The translations under genes were made by a program, and so were the position numbers. A stretch of 64,000 nt of DNA, taken from contig NZ_JAUYRO010000118.1 in the NCBI RefSeq assembly GCF_030696805.1, forward strand, positions 1 to 64,000, written 5' to 3'. This DNA comes from Methyloversatilis sp. GTDB lineage: Bacteria; Pseudomonadota; Gammaproteobacteria; Burkholderiales; Rhodocyclaceae. This document shows, piece after piece, positions 1 through 8,713 of the stretch; position 1 is the stretch's first letter; each line of letters opens with the position of its first letter. The notes beneath the pieces are model-generated. The model did no database searches, was not told the origin of the DNA, and worked only from the letters and a program-made list of their open reading frames with translations.

Positions 1-262
1 TCGCGTTGCCTGTTGGGCATCGCTGCGCTCACCCCAACCTACTACGAGCCGCGGGGCGCGGCCGGAAACGACATCGCGTTGCCTGTTGGGCATCGCTGCG
101 CTCACCCCAACCTACCTCAAGCCGCGGGGCGCGGCCGGAAACGACATCGCGTTGCCTGTTGGGCATCGCTGCGCTCACCCCAACCTACCTCGAGCCGCGG
201 GGCGCGGCCGGAAACGACATCGCGTTGCCTGTTGGGCATCGCTGCGCTCACCCCAACCTACG
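1..262. repeat. 73-bp tandem repeat, 3.6 copies
   Basis: The same 73-bp unit begins at positions 1, 74, 147 and 220; the last copy is cut off after about 42 bp. Copies differ at only a few bases just after the conserved core (tactacgagc, tacctcaagc and tacctcgagc). The core, ctgttgggcatcgctgcgct and what follows it, is also the arm of the inverted repeat at 229-314. It belongs to a kind of dispersed palindromic element common in GC-rich proteobacteria. There is no unique spacer between units, so it is not CRISPR. The array may extend to the left of the window. Confidence 0.95.
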
Positions 263-314
263 GGTTGTCCGCGTTTGGGGGGTAGGTTGGGGTGAGCGCA
301 GCGATGCCCAACAG
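229..314. repeat. Inverted repeat closing the tandem array
   Basis: The 33-bp arm at 229-261 is matched by its exact reverse complement at 282-314, separated by 20 bp. Transcribed in either direction it would fold into a long hairpin. It lies just beyond the end of the minus-strand cluster that finishes at 327, so it could act as a 3' boundary or weak terminator. It has no T-run of the classical kind. The palindromic form suggests a REP-like or miniature element from which the 73-bp array was amplified. Confidence 0.9.
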
Positions 315-326
315 ATCACCGTCGCG

Positions 327-1061
327 TCATTGTGGCCCGGGCGACCGGTCCGGCGGCATTGCACGTCCGCCGCCCGCACATGAAGCAGCGCCGGCATTCA
401 GCACGCAGCGGTACAACGCGTGTCCGCTCGCCAGGTATTTGCGCTCGAACGGCGTCATCGGCGCGCCGGTCGTGAAGTTCTCGACCCCCGCTTCGAGGCC
501 CGCGATCAGGCGCGCGGCCAGCGCGAACTCTTCGACGTAGATGCGCCAGTTGCTGCGGCACTCGATGATGCCGCCCAACTCCAGCACAACCGGAAAAACC
601 GGATGCGCCGGCCAGCGTCGCGCCAGCTGGCCGATCTTCGGCCACGGGTTCGGATACAGCATGTACTGACGCGCCGGGCGGCAGGCGTGGCGTTGCAGCA
701 GCAGCCAGATGTCGGTCATGTCGGCACGCAGAAGCATCGCGTTGCCGGGCAGCGCAGGGGCACGCGACAAGCGTTCGGACGACTGGTCAACGCCGAGCAC
801 GAAGTGGTCGGCAAAACGCTACGCCAGATGTCGCGTGCTTTCGCCGCCACCGCAGCAACTGTCGACGATCAGCGCACGGGCCGGATCGCAGGTGCGCGAA
901 AAACTGGCGAACGCCGCAACACTGAAGGCGGCGACCGGCTTGCGGAATTCGCCGCGCGCGCGGCGCGCGATCAGCGCTGCAAGGTGGTCGTGCGTGCCGG
1001 TCTGGACACTGTCGGGAAGGCGCGACCTGCCGGTGCAAGGCGCCATGGGGGAACCGTCCAC
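327..1061 (-). pseudogene. TrmB-like SAM-dependent methyltransferase interrupted by an in-frame amber codon
   Basis: Read from GTG 1061 (or ATG 1046), the frame encodes a SAM-binding start with DSCCGGGEST. It meets TAG at 821-819 and then continues in the same frame with RFADHFVLGVDQS and the YPNPWPK motif typical of tRNA (guanine-N7)-methyltransferases of the TrmB family. Without the stop the product would be about 244 residues, a normal size for the family. One base change (GAG or CAG to TAG) would explain the break. It follows the membrane-protein gene by 13 bp. The sequence shows the stop; loss of function is inferred. Restart at GTG 800 would lack the SAM-binding motif. A sequencing error or suppressed stop remains possible. 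Confidence 0.75.
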
Positions 1062-1074
1062 TCCGTGGCCTCGA

Positions 1075-1725
1075 TTAGGACAGGTAGCGCCGCTCGAACT
1101 GACTGATCCACACCGACCAGCCGAGAATCATCGGATGGATCATTTCCATGCCTTCCTCGAACGCCGTGGCGTACAGCTTGACCATCGGTCCGAGCTCGAT
1201 GCCGTAATCGACCGACAGGGTCGCCGGCAGACGATCGAGCACCTTGCCGATGACCACCAGCGCGGTGCCGGCGAGCAGCCAGCCACCCGAGCGGGAACGC
1301 CAGCCACCGCGCAGGAACAGGAAGCGCGCAATGATGAACCCGGCGTACAGCAACAGCCCGATCAGCACGAGGGCGATGGCGCCGCAGATCAGCTTGTCCT
1401 CGATCGGCCGCGCGGCGTCGCGATAGAAGCTGTTCTTAAGAAAGCTTTCGCCGGTGAAGGCCTTGTGCCAGTCCGCCTCGCGCGCAGCGAACGCGAGGCA
1501 CAGCAGCGCGAAGGCCCAGGCACGCGGACCGAGCGGGCGGATGCGGAAGATCACGATCAGCGCGGTGACGATCCACGCGGGTTCGGACAGCCGCTCGAAC
1601 GGCCCTGCCTCCGAAAACACCCAGACGAAGGCCTCCTCGCTCAGCAGCAGCGGGAACAACGCCAGCAGCACGGTAAACAGCGCAATGGCCAGGACGATGC
1701 GACGATCAGCGGAAACCATGTTCAT
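1075..1725 (-). CDS. Integral membrane protein of unknown function
   Basis: 216 residues. Hydrophobic stretches near residues 9-28, 50-63, 67-81, 112-138 and 147-162 suggest five or six membrane spans. A charged loop (about residues 82-110, containing ADWHKAFTGESFLKNS) lies between spans three and four. The ATG at 1725 overlaps the stop of the upstream glycosyltransferase gene as ATGA, so the two are translationally coupled. I do not recognise a family. The position at the end of a lipopolysaccharide/glycan operon suggests an envelope role, but that is context only. Confidence 0.8.
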   Translation of the reverse strand: MNMVSADRRIVLAIALFTVLLALFPLLLSEEAFVWVFSEAGPFERLSEPAWIVTALIVIFRIRPLGPRAWAFALLCLAFAAREADWHKAFTGESFLKNSFYRDAARPIEDKLICGAIALVLIGLLLYAGFIIARFLFLRGGWRSRSGGWLLAGTALVVIGKVLDRLPATLSVDYGIELGPMVKLYATAFEEGMEMIHPMILGWSVWISQFERRYLS

Positions 1726-2807
1726 TCCTGTTCAAGCAGGCGACGATAGATTGCAAGATTGCCCTCCACCATCGCATCGACCGAAAAGTCGGACAGTATG
1801 CGCGCCCGGCCGGCTGCTCCGAGGCGGCGGCGCAGCGGTGCGTCGTCCAGCAGCCGGCGTAGAGTAGCGGTGAGTGCCGCCACATCGCCCGGATCAATCA
1901 GCAGACCGCTGACACCGTCGGCCACCGCTTCGGGCAGACCACCGGCACGACAGGTGACGATGGGTACCGCAGCGGCCGAAGCCTGCAGCAGCGATACGCC
2001 CAGTCCTTCCATGTCGGCCGGATGGGCGAGGATGTCCAGACCCCCGAGCCAGCGAGGCAGATCGCTGCGGAAACCGGCGAAGCGGATGACCCCGCTCAGG
2101 CCGCGCGCCTCGACCTCGGCTGCGAGCGCTTCGCGCAGCGGTCCCTGACCGAAAAACAGCACCCGCACATCCGGGCAGGCCGAGCGCAGCGCATCGACCG
2201 CATCAATCACATAGCGGTGACCCTTGCGCGGAATCATCTGCGCCACGACGCCGATCACGCGCGAGTCGGGCGGCAGCTCGAATTCGCACCGGAAGGCGGC
2301 CGCGTCGACCGCAACGAGATAGGGCGTCGGGTCGACCGCGCTGCGCACGCAGCTGACCCGGCCGGCGGCCAGTCCTTCCGACAGCAGTACCTGCCGGATA
2401 CCTTCGGAAATGGTGATGACGTGGTCGAACAGCCGGTACTTCAACGCAACCAGCCAGCGCGCTTCCGGGTTGTCCACGCGGCGCGACAGCACGCAGCGCG
2501 TGCCGGTGAATCGCGCCGCGACGCCGCCCCACAGGTCGGCACCGCGCCGGCTGTGCAGATGCACGATGTCCGGCCGCGCTGCGCGGATCAGCGCGACCAG
2601 CCGCAGCGCCATGCCGGCGTCGGCATCGCCGCCCATCTTCATCTCGACCACCTGCGCATGACCGGCGCACGCGGCAGCAATGCCCGCACCGGGCGGGCAG
2701 GCGAGCACATTGGTCACGCCGCGCTGCGCCAGCCCCTCGACGATGTAGGCAACCTGACGAGCGCCGCCGTAGAAGTGCTTGCCGGCTTCAACGTGCAGCA
2801 CCTTCAT
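1722..2807 (-). CDS. Glycosyltransferase family 4 (GT-B fold)
   Basis: 361 residues starting MKVLHVEAGKHFYGGARQ, which is the usual nucleotide-sugar glycosyltransferase N-terminus with a glycine-rich loop. The C-terminal half has GVVAQMIPRKGH and the donor-site region EGLGVSLLQASAAAVPIV...GGLPE typical of GT4 enzymes. It would transfer a sugar from a nucleotide donor to a lipopolysaccharide or related glycan on the cytoplasmic face of the inner membrane. The chosen ATG overlaps the stop of the heptosyltransferase gene by ATGA; longer upstream starts would run far into that gene. The exact sugar and acceptor cannot be read from the sequence. Confidence 0.9.
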   Translation of the reverse strand: MKVLHVEAGKHFYGGARQVAYIVEGLAQRGVTNVLACPPGAGIAAACAGHAQVVEMKMGGDADAGMALRLVALIRAARPDIVHLHSRRGADLWGGVAARFTGTRCVLSRRVDNPEARWLVALKYRLFDHVITISEGIRQVLLSEGLAAGRVSCVRSAVDPTPYLVAVDAAAFRCEFELPPDSRVIGVVAQMIPRKGHRYVIDAVDALRSACPDVRVLFFGQGPLREALAAEVEARGLSGVIRFAGFRSDLPRWLGGLDILAHPADMEGLGVSLLQASAAAVPIVTCRAGGLPEAVADGVSGLLIDPGDVAALTATLRRLLDDAPLRRRLGAAGRARILSDFSVDAMVEGNLAIYRRLLEQE

Positions 2808-3838
2808 GCGGCGCGTACCCGGGCAACTTCTTCCATCACCCGCTCCGGCGTGATGTCGCGCAGACAGGTCCAGGCGCCGCCGCAGGTCGGCCGGCGCCGG
2901 CACGGCGAACAGTTCATGCCCAGCCAGATGACGCGGGCGTTGGCACGACCGGTCTGCGTGTACGGGCAGGTGGAACCGAAAATCGCCACGGTAGGCACCG
3001 AAAACGCGATGCCCATGTGCGTGAGGCCGGTATCGACGCCGACCAGCAGACCGGCGCTGCGCACCAGTGCCGCCGCCTCAGGCAATTTCGTCCGCCCGAC
3101 CAGATTGATCAGGCCGGGCGCGCCGGCTGCAATGCTGGCCGCCGCCTGCGCGTCGCCCGGGCCACCCAGCAGCACCGGCGTGAGCCCGGTCTGCGCGAGC
3201 AGCTTTGCGGCCAGCGCCTGCCAGGCGTCTTCGAACCAGTGCTTCTGTGGCCGCGTCGTGAAGGCGGCGAACACGGCGTAACCACCCGGTACCAGGCCGT
3301 ATTCCGCCAGTAGCGCCTGCGCGCGCGCGTCGGCTTCGGGCGCCACATGCAGCGCCGGCATGAAATCGCCGGTGTCGAGTCCGAGCTGCTCCGCCAGGTG
3401 CAGGTATTCGGACGAAATGCGGGTGACGTCGCCACCGCGCGGCACCACGCGGGTCATCAGCCACTGGCTGCCCTCGCGTGACCCCAGACCGATGCGGGTG
3501 GGCGCGCCCGACAGCCAGGTGAGGAAGCCGCTTTTGAGCAGCCCCTGAAGATCGAGCACGGTATCGAAATGATGACGGCGCAGTTCGGCACGCAAGGCGC
3601 GCACGCGGCGCCACAACTCGAGGCGCCGGCCGGCGCGCCACAACTGCGTCCACTCTGCCTTCGGCCACAAGATGCGCGCGTCGATATCCGGGTCGTGTGC
3701 AATCAGCGCATCGATGCCCGGCTCGACCAGCCAGGCGACGAAGGCATCGGGATGGGTGCGCTTGATCGCCGCTGCCAGCGGTGAGGCGAACACCACGTCG
3801 CCGATGGCCGAGGTGCGCACGATGAGGATGCGTTTCAA
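2804..3838 (-). CDS. waaC: Lipopolysaccharide heptosyltransferase (GT9), WaaC-like
   Basis: 344 residues from a TTG start at 3838 that overlaps the TGA of the O-antigen ligase gene. The start gives MKRILIVRTSAIGDVVFASP, the canonical N-terminus of heptosyltransferases. DLQGLLKSG near residue 93 and GVDTGLTHMGIAFSVPTVAIFG near residue 260 are hallmark GT9 motifs and resemble heptosyltransferase I more than II. The enzyme would add L-glycero-D-manno-heptose from ADP-heptose to the Kdo-lipid A inner core. A start at 3865 is possible but would embed the N-terminus in the upstream gene and lose the family-typical first residue. The exact heptosyltransferase class is inferred. Confidence 0.88.
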   Translation of the reverse strand: MKRILIVRTSAIGDVVFASPLAAAIKRTHPDAFVAWLVEPGIDALIAHDPDIDARILWPKAEWTQLWRAGRRLELWRRVRALRAELRRHHFDTVLDLQGLLKSGFLTWLSGAPTRIGLGSREGSQWLMTRVVPRGGDVTRISSEYLHLAEQLGLDTGDFMPALHVAPEADARAQALLAEYGLVPGGYAVFAAFTTRPQKHWFEDAWQALAAKLLAQTGLTPVLLGGPGDAQAAASIAAGAPGLINLVGRTKLPEAAALVRSAGLLVGVDTGLTHMGIAFSVPTVAIFGSTCPYTQTGRANARVIWLGMNCSPCRRRPTCGGAWTCLRDITPERVMEEVARVRAA

Positions 3839-5058
3839 GCTTCGGGTTCCCTGATTCCGCACCACAGGACGGCAAGGAACACGGCAAACATCAGGCTTAT
3901 GTTGGAGCGCATCAAATAGGACTCGAACAGACTGATCGTCATGATCAGTACCGGAGGAGCCGCTCTGATGAACTGCCGCCCGTCGGGCGGGTTGTGCCGC
4001 AGCAGTGGCAGCAGCAGAAGCATGAGGAGTATCGAACCGCCGAGCACACCGGTTGCCGTCAACACATACAGATAGTGGTTATGTGGATTCCACGCGGTTT
4101 TCCACTCCGGGGTATGAAGCGCATTTGTCTTGTCGTACTCCGTCGGATAGTCGCCGAGACCCACGCCAAGAACGGGGTTCTGAATGAAGATTCGCGTAGC
4201 GTTGATGGCGAAGACGATCCGCAGGCCGACCGATGAATTCGGGCGGTCTTCGTAATGCATGACTTGATCGACAGCATCGTCGAAACGGCCCTGGAAATAG
4301 CTGTTTCCGAAGTAGCCGGCGAGCAGCACGCCGCTCACCATGGAGGCGGCAAGCGCAGCTGCGACAAGTGGTCGCCTGGCAAAGCGCTGGACGATCAGGA
4401 GCGCAACCAGCACGAGGAATCCGACGAGGCCCGCACGCCCACCTGAAAACACGAGGTTTATCGAAGTCGTGGCAAGCAACACGGCATACAGCAGACGCTG
4501 GCGCGGCGAGCGCGCCTGAAACAGCAGCCGGTAGCCCGCTACATAACCGGCCAGGGCAAGCACCGGCGCGTACATGATGCGATCGACGAAGGGCGCGGTA
4601 TCTTCAGGGTTCTTGTCGACCCTTATGCCTTCCGGCAGCTCAGGCAAGAAATTGATCTGTACCCAGTTGTAGTAGGCCAGGACCTGGCACAAGGCGATCG
4701 ACAGCAGGAAGGCACTGAGATAGCGGTCGAAATGCTCACGCCTTGCCACGCTGAAGTACAGAGCGAACAAAAGGAAGAAGTTCTGCCTCGACAACATGCC
4801 GACCCCCCATTCGAGGTCTTCCGTCCATAGCAGCGACAGTGCAAATACCGCGTAGTAGGCGGCGCATACCCACACCAGCGGTTCCGCCGCGAGCACACGC
4901 AACTTGGCAGCGTATCGACCTTCCAGCAACCAGAGGATCAATATCAGCGCGCTGAGCCAGTAGGCCGGTGCGACGGTCAGCGGTATGGAGAAGAACACCC
5001 CTGCCAGCAGCCATGAATTGATCACCGGAATGCGATCGCGAAAACCGGTAACGTTCAT
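3835..5058 (-). CDS. O-antigen ligase / Wzy-family membrane polymerase-ligase
   Basis: 407 residues with about ten to twelve hydrophobic spans and a large periplasmic loop between roughly residues 245 and 340. That loop contains NPVLGVGLGDYP and NPHNHYLYVLTATGVLGG, the signature region of the Wzy_C / WaaL family. These proteins join undecaprenyl-linked polysaccharide to lipid A core, or polymerise O-units, at the periplasmic face of the inner membrane. The ATG at 5058 overlaps the previous stop by ATGA. The neighbouring heptosyltransferase and glycosyltransferases favour ligase over polymerase, but the family alone does not decide. Confidence 0.87.
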   Translation of the reverse strand: MNVTGFRDRIPVINSWLLAGVFFSIPLTVAPAYWLSALILILWLLEGRYAAKLRVLAAEPLVWVCAAYYAVFALSLLWTEDLEWGVGMLSRQNFFLLFALYFSVARREHFDRYLSAFLLSIALCQVLAYYNWVQINFLPELPEGIRVDKNPEDTAPFVDRIMYAPVLALAGYVAGYRLLFQARSPRQRLLYAVLLATTSINLVFSGGRAGLVGFLVLVALLIVQRFARRPLVAAALAASMVSGVLLAGYFGNSYFQGRFDDAVDQVMHYEDRPNSSVGLRIVFAINATRIFIQNPVLGVGLGDYPTEYDKTNALHTPEWKTAWNPHNHYLYVLTATGVLGGSILLMLLLLPLLRHNPPDGRQFIRAAPPVLIMTISLFESYLMRSNISLMFAVFLAVLWCGIREPEA

Positions 5059-6092
5059 GCGAAGCTCACTCCGCACTGTTCGAAGGCGCGCTTCATGTCG
5101 GTCTTTTCCTGCTCGCTCTTGAACAGCGCATCAGCCCAGCCGAAGGCAATCACCTGCACTGCCGGCGGATAGATCTGGCGCGCGAACAGCAGCGCGCTCG
5201 AGCGTACGCCCACCACGGCATCGTAGCGGGTGCGCGCCATATGCATTTCCAGCGCGCAGTCGGGCTCGATCAGTCGGTAGTCGGGATGGCGCAGTTCGTG
5301 GCCGGGGTCTTTCGGGTGCGCCTTGTAGTCGATCTGCGCAATGCCCTGCCCGGCCAGCCAGTCGCGGATACGCTGGGTCAGCGGCGCCAGTGCGGGCGCC
5401 GGCAGCAGACCGGCGCCGACCAGCGGCTGGCCGACCACCAGTGCGCGCGGCGATGCGGCAGGGTCGCCGCCGTGGACAGGTGCCCCGCTGACCAGCGGCG
5501 GCAGCACGCACACCTTGTCCGCCGGGTACGCATGCAGCAGACCGGGCAATACATAGATGCGGTCACAGAAAGCGGCATCCGAACCGATGCGGTCGCCGTC
5601 GAAACAGCGGTAGCGCAACTCGGGCGCAATCAGGCGGCGCAGCAGGCGGGCACGCTGCATCAGCCGCTTGGGCAGCGACAGCGGATAGCGGCGGATGCTG
5701 ATCAACCCGTCGGGCAGTATCCGCGCGTGCATCGTGCGCGCGCCGGCACGGTCCGGCAACGCATTCAGAAAGTAATTGATCGCTTCGGTGTCGAACACCG
5801 CACTGTGCAGCAGCAAGGTATCGCATCGCCCGACCAGCCCGGCCACCAGATCGATGTTCGCACGCAGCCGGCGGTGCCGCCCGAACCAGCCGGGCAGCGG
5901 CTCCCAGCGCGGCCAGGGCATATAGGTACAGGCATCCCATTGCGACGTATCGACCACCGGCTTCAGGCCCGGCTTGTACCAGACCAGCACCTGGCGGGCG
6001 CCGGGCTCGATATCGCGTGCGATGCGCTGTGCCGCGAGGTACTGCAGTGGGGAGGCGACAAAGTAGACGGCAACCGTTCGGTGATCTGACAT
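5055..6092 (-). CDS. Polysialyltransferase-like glycosyltransferase
   Basis: 345 residues from the ATG at 6092 (MSDHRTVAVYFVASPLQYLAA). The opening resembles bacterial sialyl- and polysialyltransferases, which begin with a short beta strand and a PLQ-type loop. Candidate catalytic elements of that superfamily are visible in order: a DG pair at residues 128-129 (ILPDGLI), an HP pair at 259-260 (YKAHPKD) and an SS pair at 298-299 (GVRSSA). These correspond to the D/E-D/E-G, HP and S motifs. Acceptor and sugar are unknown; no CMP-sialic-acid synthesis genes lie in the window. Longer upstream starts would add a low-complexity unsupported extension. It heads the overlapping envelope operon. Confidence 0.7.
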   Translation of the reverse strand: MSDHRTVAVYFVASPLQYLAAQRIARDIEPGARQVLVWYKPGLKPVVDTSQWDACTYMPWPRWEPLPGWFGRHRRLRANIDLVAGLVGRCDTLLLHSAVFDTEAINYFLNALPDRAGARTMHARILPDGLISIRRYPLSLPKRLMQRARLLRRLIAPELRYRCFDGDRIGSDAAFCDRIYVLPGLLHAYPADKVCVLPPLVSGAPVHGGDPAASPRALVVGQPLVGAGLLPAPALAPLTQRIRDWLAGQGIAQIDYKAHPKDPGHELRHPDYRLIEPDCALEMHMARTRYDAVVGVRSSALLFARQIYPPAVQVIAFGWADALFKSEQEKTDMKRAFEQCGVSFA

Positions 6093-6265
6093 GCCGGCGT
6101 GGGACGATATTTCGGAAAGTCGCGATGCTACCCCGAAGGCGCGCTGCGCGCTTCCGGCTGCGCGCATGTGCGATTGCGGCATCATTCGCGGAAGGCCTGA
6201 ATCTGACTGCAGTGCTCCCGGATGGCCGGACACAAGCATCCACCCTCTGACAGAACCCTGAACCC

Positions 6266-6853
6266 ATGAAGCCATATCGCTCACTGGCCGCATTGCTGCT
6301 CTGTACGGCCCTCCTGACCGGATGCATGACCCCGCGCCCGCCGATGAGCGAAGCCGAACTCGAACAGGTGCTCACACGCGACTATCCGGGCCGCAGCGCG
6401 CAGGACGTGCTGGCCGCCGCCACCCGGCTGTGGCGACTGGCCGACGGCGACGACTTCCGGATCAAGCCGGGTAACGGCAGCCTGGTGGCCGAGCGCGACT
6501 GGGTGTTTTTCTCGCAGATGGTGCGCATCGTCGGCGACGACACGTGGACCTTGACGGTCAGCGAAGCCAATGGCGTCACGACCGCCAGGCTGACGCTGAT
6601 CACGTACAAGCGCAGCACGACGGTGTCGTCCTTCGGCATGACGCCGACCACCCAGACCTCGCCGCGCATCGGCGGTCCGGTCAAGGGCAGCGCGATCTAC
6701 GACCTGTTCTGGGCGCGCATGGACCACCTGCTCGGCGTGCGCCCCGACTGGATGACTTGCGCCGAGGCCGAGGCACGGGTCAGTGCCGGCACCACGTGGG
6801 GCAACAAGGACGCGCTGTGCGCCGGTTACAGCTTCACCGACGCGGCGCCCTGA
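6266..6853 (+). CDS. Hypothetical lipoprotein
   Basis: 195 residues with a clear lipoprotein signal: a basic start, a hydrophobic core and the lipobox LLTGC, with the lipidated cysteine at residue 20. The mature part is hydrophilic and mostly beta-like (DWVFFSQMVRIVGDDTWTLTV). It ends with two further cysteines (TCAEAEA and ALCAGY) that could form a disulfide in the periplasm. No known domain is recognised. It is transcribed alone, divergently from the glycan operon and convergent with the AI-2E-family gene. Confidence 0.85.
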   Translation: MKPYRSLAALLLCTALLTGCMTPRPPMSEAELEQVLTRDYPGRSAQDVLAAATRLWRLADGDDFRIKPGNGSLVAERDWVFFSQMVRIVGDDTWTLTVSEANGVTTARLTLITYKRSTTVSSFGMTPTTQTSPRIGGPVKGSAIYDLFWARMDHLLGVRPDWMTCAEAEARVSAGTTWGNKDALCAGYSFTDAAP

Positions 6854-6892
6854 GCCGCCGGGCAGCGGCGCCGCAAGACATCCGGCCCGCGG

Positions 6893-8080
6893 TCATGACC
6901 GGTCGAGAAAGGTGCCGATCGGCTCCCAGTGTTCGACGTGCGAACACACGACCTTGATGATGATGAGCATCGGTACGGCGATCAGCATGCCGGCGATGCC
7001 CCACAGCCAGCCCCAGAACAGGAAGCTGATGAACACGGCGACCGGATTGAGCGACAGCATGCGTCCAGCGAACATCGGCTGGATGAACTGGCCTTCGATG
7101 ACGGTGATGGCGAGGAAGCTGGCCGGAATCAGCCACGCTTCGGCCACGCTGTCGAAATTGATCAGCGCGGCGAGCGAAAGCGCCAGCAGGCACAGCGTCG
7201 GCCCGAGATAGGGGATGAAATTCAGCAGACCGGCCATGACGCCCCAGAGCGCCGGATTGGGCATGCCCAGCAGATACATGGCGGCGGCCGTCGCGACACC
7301 CAGTCCGGCGTTGATGGTGCTCAGGGTCAGGAAGTAGCGGCCGATGTCCTGCTGTATCTGGCGCGCCACGCCGATGGCGCGGATCTTGTCGCGCAGGGTC
7401 GGCATCAGCCGCACCACCTTGCGCAGGAAGCCATCGCCCGACGCCAGCAGGAAGTAAAGCAGCACCACGGTCGAGGCGGCGCCGATCAGGAAGTACTGCG
7501 TTCCGGTGAACAGCACCGAGCCCAGGCCCGGTTCCTTCAGCACGACCGACTTCACCTTGGCGTTGTCGTTGCTGGACGTCATGGCCTCCAGACGTTCCGT
7601 CGCTTCGCGTACCTCTTCCACCGGCCGCTGCAGTTTAAGCAGCTTCACTTCAACCTCGCGCAGCGCGCGCGGCGAGCGTTCCAGCCAGTCGAGCGCCGGA
7701 TTGGTCAGGAAGTACAGCCCTGCCCCGACGCCACCGACCATCATCACGACCACCACACCGGCGGCAATCGATTCGTGGATGCGCCACTTCTTCAGCAGGG
7801 TGACCAACGGCGCCAGCAGCAGGGCGAACAGTACGGCCAGCACGATGGGCATCAGCAGGGCGCGGGCGAAATACACCGCACCCAGCGCGGCCAGCCAGAA
7901 CAGCCCGATCAGCGCCCGCGATCCGTTGCGCAGACGCGGCACCGCAGCGACCGCCTGCACGATCTCCGGCAGCGATTCCGGCTCCGACCGGGCAGGCGGT
8001 GGCAAGTCGTCCGCCGGGGAGGCGGATTCGACGCCGGAATGCAAGACGTTTTCGGCGGGCGGCACGGTAAGCGGATTCAT
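6893..8080 (-). CDS. AI-2E family transporter (PerM/YdiK-type membrane protein)
   Basis: 395 residues. After a proline/acid-rich cytoplasmic leader of about 55 residues come two spans (IGLFWLAALGAVYFARALLMPIVLAVLFALLLAPLV), then a further span, a long soluble loop, and a C-terminal block of spans containing LPMLGMPNPALWGV-like and NFIPYLGP elements. NFIPYLGP is the family-typical motif. Family members are implicated in export of AI-2, sodium/proton exchange or other small solutes; the substrate here is unknown. It is 60 bp downstream of the chlorite-dismutase-family gene and may be its operon partner. Confidence 0.88.
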   Translation of the reverse strand: MNPLTVPPAENVLHSGVESASPADDLPPPARSEPESLPEIVQAVAAVPRLRNGSRALIGLFWLAALGAVYFARALLMPIVLAVLFALLLAPLVTLLKKWRIHESIAAGVVVVMMVGGVGAGLYFLTNPALDWLERSPRALREVEVKLLKLQRPVEEVREATERLEAMTSSNDNAKVKSVVLKEPGLGSVLFTGTQYFLIGAASTVVLLYFLLASGDGFLRKVVRLMPTLRDKIRAIGVARQIQQDIGRYFLTLSTINAGLGVATAAAMYLLGMPNPALWGVMAGLLNFIPYLGPTLCLLALSLAALINFDSVAEAWLIPASFLAITVIEGQFIQPMFAGRMLSLNPVAVFISFLFWGWLWGIAGMLIAVPMLIIIKVVCSHVEHWEPIGTFLDRS

Positions 8081-8140
8081 CCACGGATACTACCCGAGCC
8101 ACCCTCGAATACCCGGGTCCCACTCGCCCTGCAGGGGCCG

Positions 8141-8707
8141 TCAGCGCGGATCGAACGCCAGCCTTACCTCGACCTCGCGCTCGACGTAGGCCCACTCGGG
8201 CGAGGCGCGCAGGGCCGCGGAGAGTTCGTCGAACACGGCACCATCGTGCGGCGCGAATTCGAACCAGGTCAGGAAGTCGAACGGTTCGGTTTCCGACAGG
8301 TCGCGGCAGTGGTGCAGCTTGCGCGCCACCGCAGGCAGCGCGCGCATGCCCAGCGCCACGTGGTGCGACTGCTCTTCCAGGATGTCGCGCCGTTCGTCCT
8401 GCGTCAGCGCCCACCAGGCGGCCGACTTGCGGATCGGGATCAGTATGGCGCTGCGCGCCTCGGCGCGGGCCAGCGGCGGCTGCAGTGCCAGCAGCTGCTG
8501 CTTTTCAGGCCGGGTGACGTAGCGTTCGTTGCTGGCGATGCCGCGCAGCGCCCACACCCCGGCGGCGTCACCCACACCGGCGACGATGTCGAGCCGCGGT
8601 GCAGTCGCCAGTCCCTCGCCGATCACAGTGCGCACACCGGTGATATGCCACGGGCCGGCATCGCCGGCCGCAAACGTATACAGACGCGGGGTTGTCGTCG
8701 GGGCCAT
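8141..8707 (-). CDS. Chlorite dismutase family haem protein (short, dimeric-type)
   Basis: About 188 residues from ATG 8707 (GTG 8713 directly abuts the upstream stop and is also possible). The region SHHVALGMRALPAVARKLHHCRDL followed by EPFDFLTWFEF is the signature of the chlorite-dismutase/HemQ superfamily in its short form. Counting from the GTG, His118 is the candidate proximal haem ligand, and Arg131, thirteen residues later, matches the spacing of the catalytic distal arginine of true chlorite dismutases. It could detoxify chlorite or act as a haem peroxidase-like protein. It lies directly after the response-regulator gene, so it is probably cotranscribed with the NCS1-kinase system. 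Activity is inferred from two residues only. Confidence 0.82.
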   Translation of the reverse strand: MAPTTTPRLYTFAAGDAGPWHITGVRTVIGEGLATAPRLDIVAGVGDAAGVWALRGIASNERYVTRPEKQQLLALQPPLARAEARSAILIPIRKSAAWWALTQDERRDILEEQSHHVALGMRALPAVARKLHHCRDLSETEPFDFLTWFEFAPHDGAVFDELSAALRASPEWAYVEREVEVRLAFDPR

Positions 8708-8713
8708 GTCCAC

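Noticed and set aside
1-262. CRISPR array
   Set aside because: Units are contiguous 73-bp repeats with no unique spacers and the core is itself part of an inverted repeat.
819-821. Pyrrolysine or other recoding at the amber codon
   Set aside because: The host family is not a pyrrolysine user as far as is known, the protein is not a methylamine methyltransferase, and a simple nonsense mutation is more likely.
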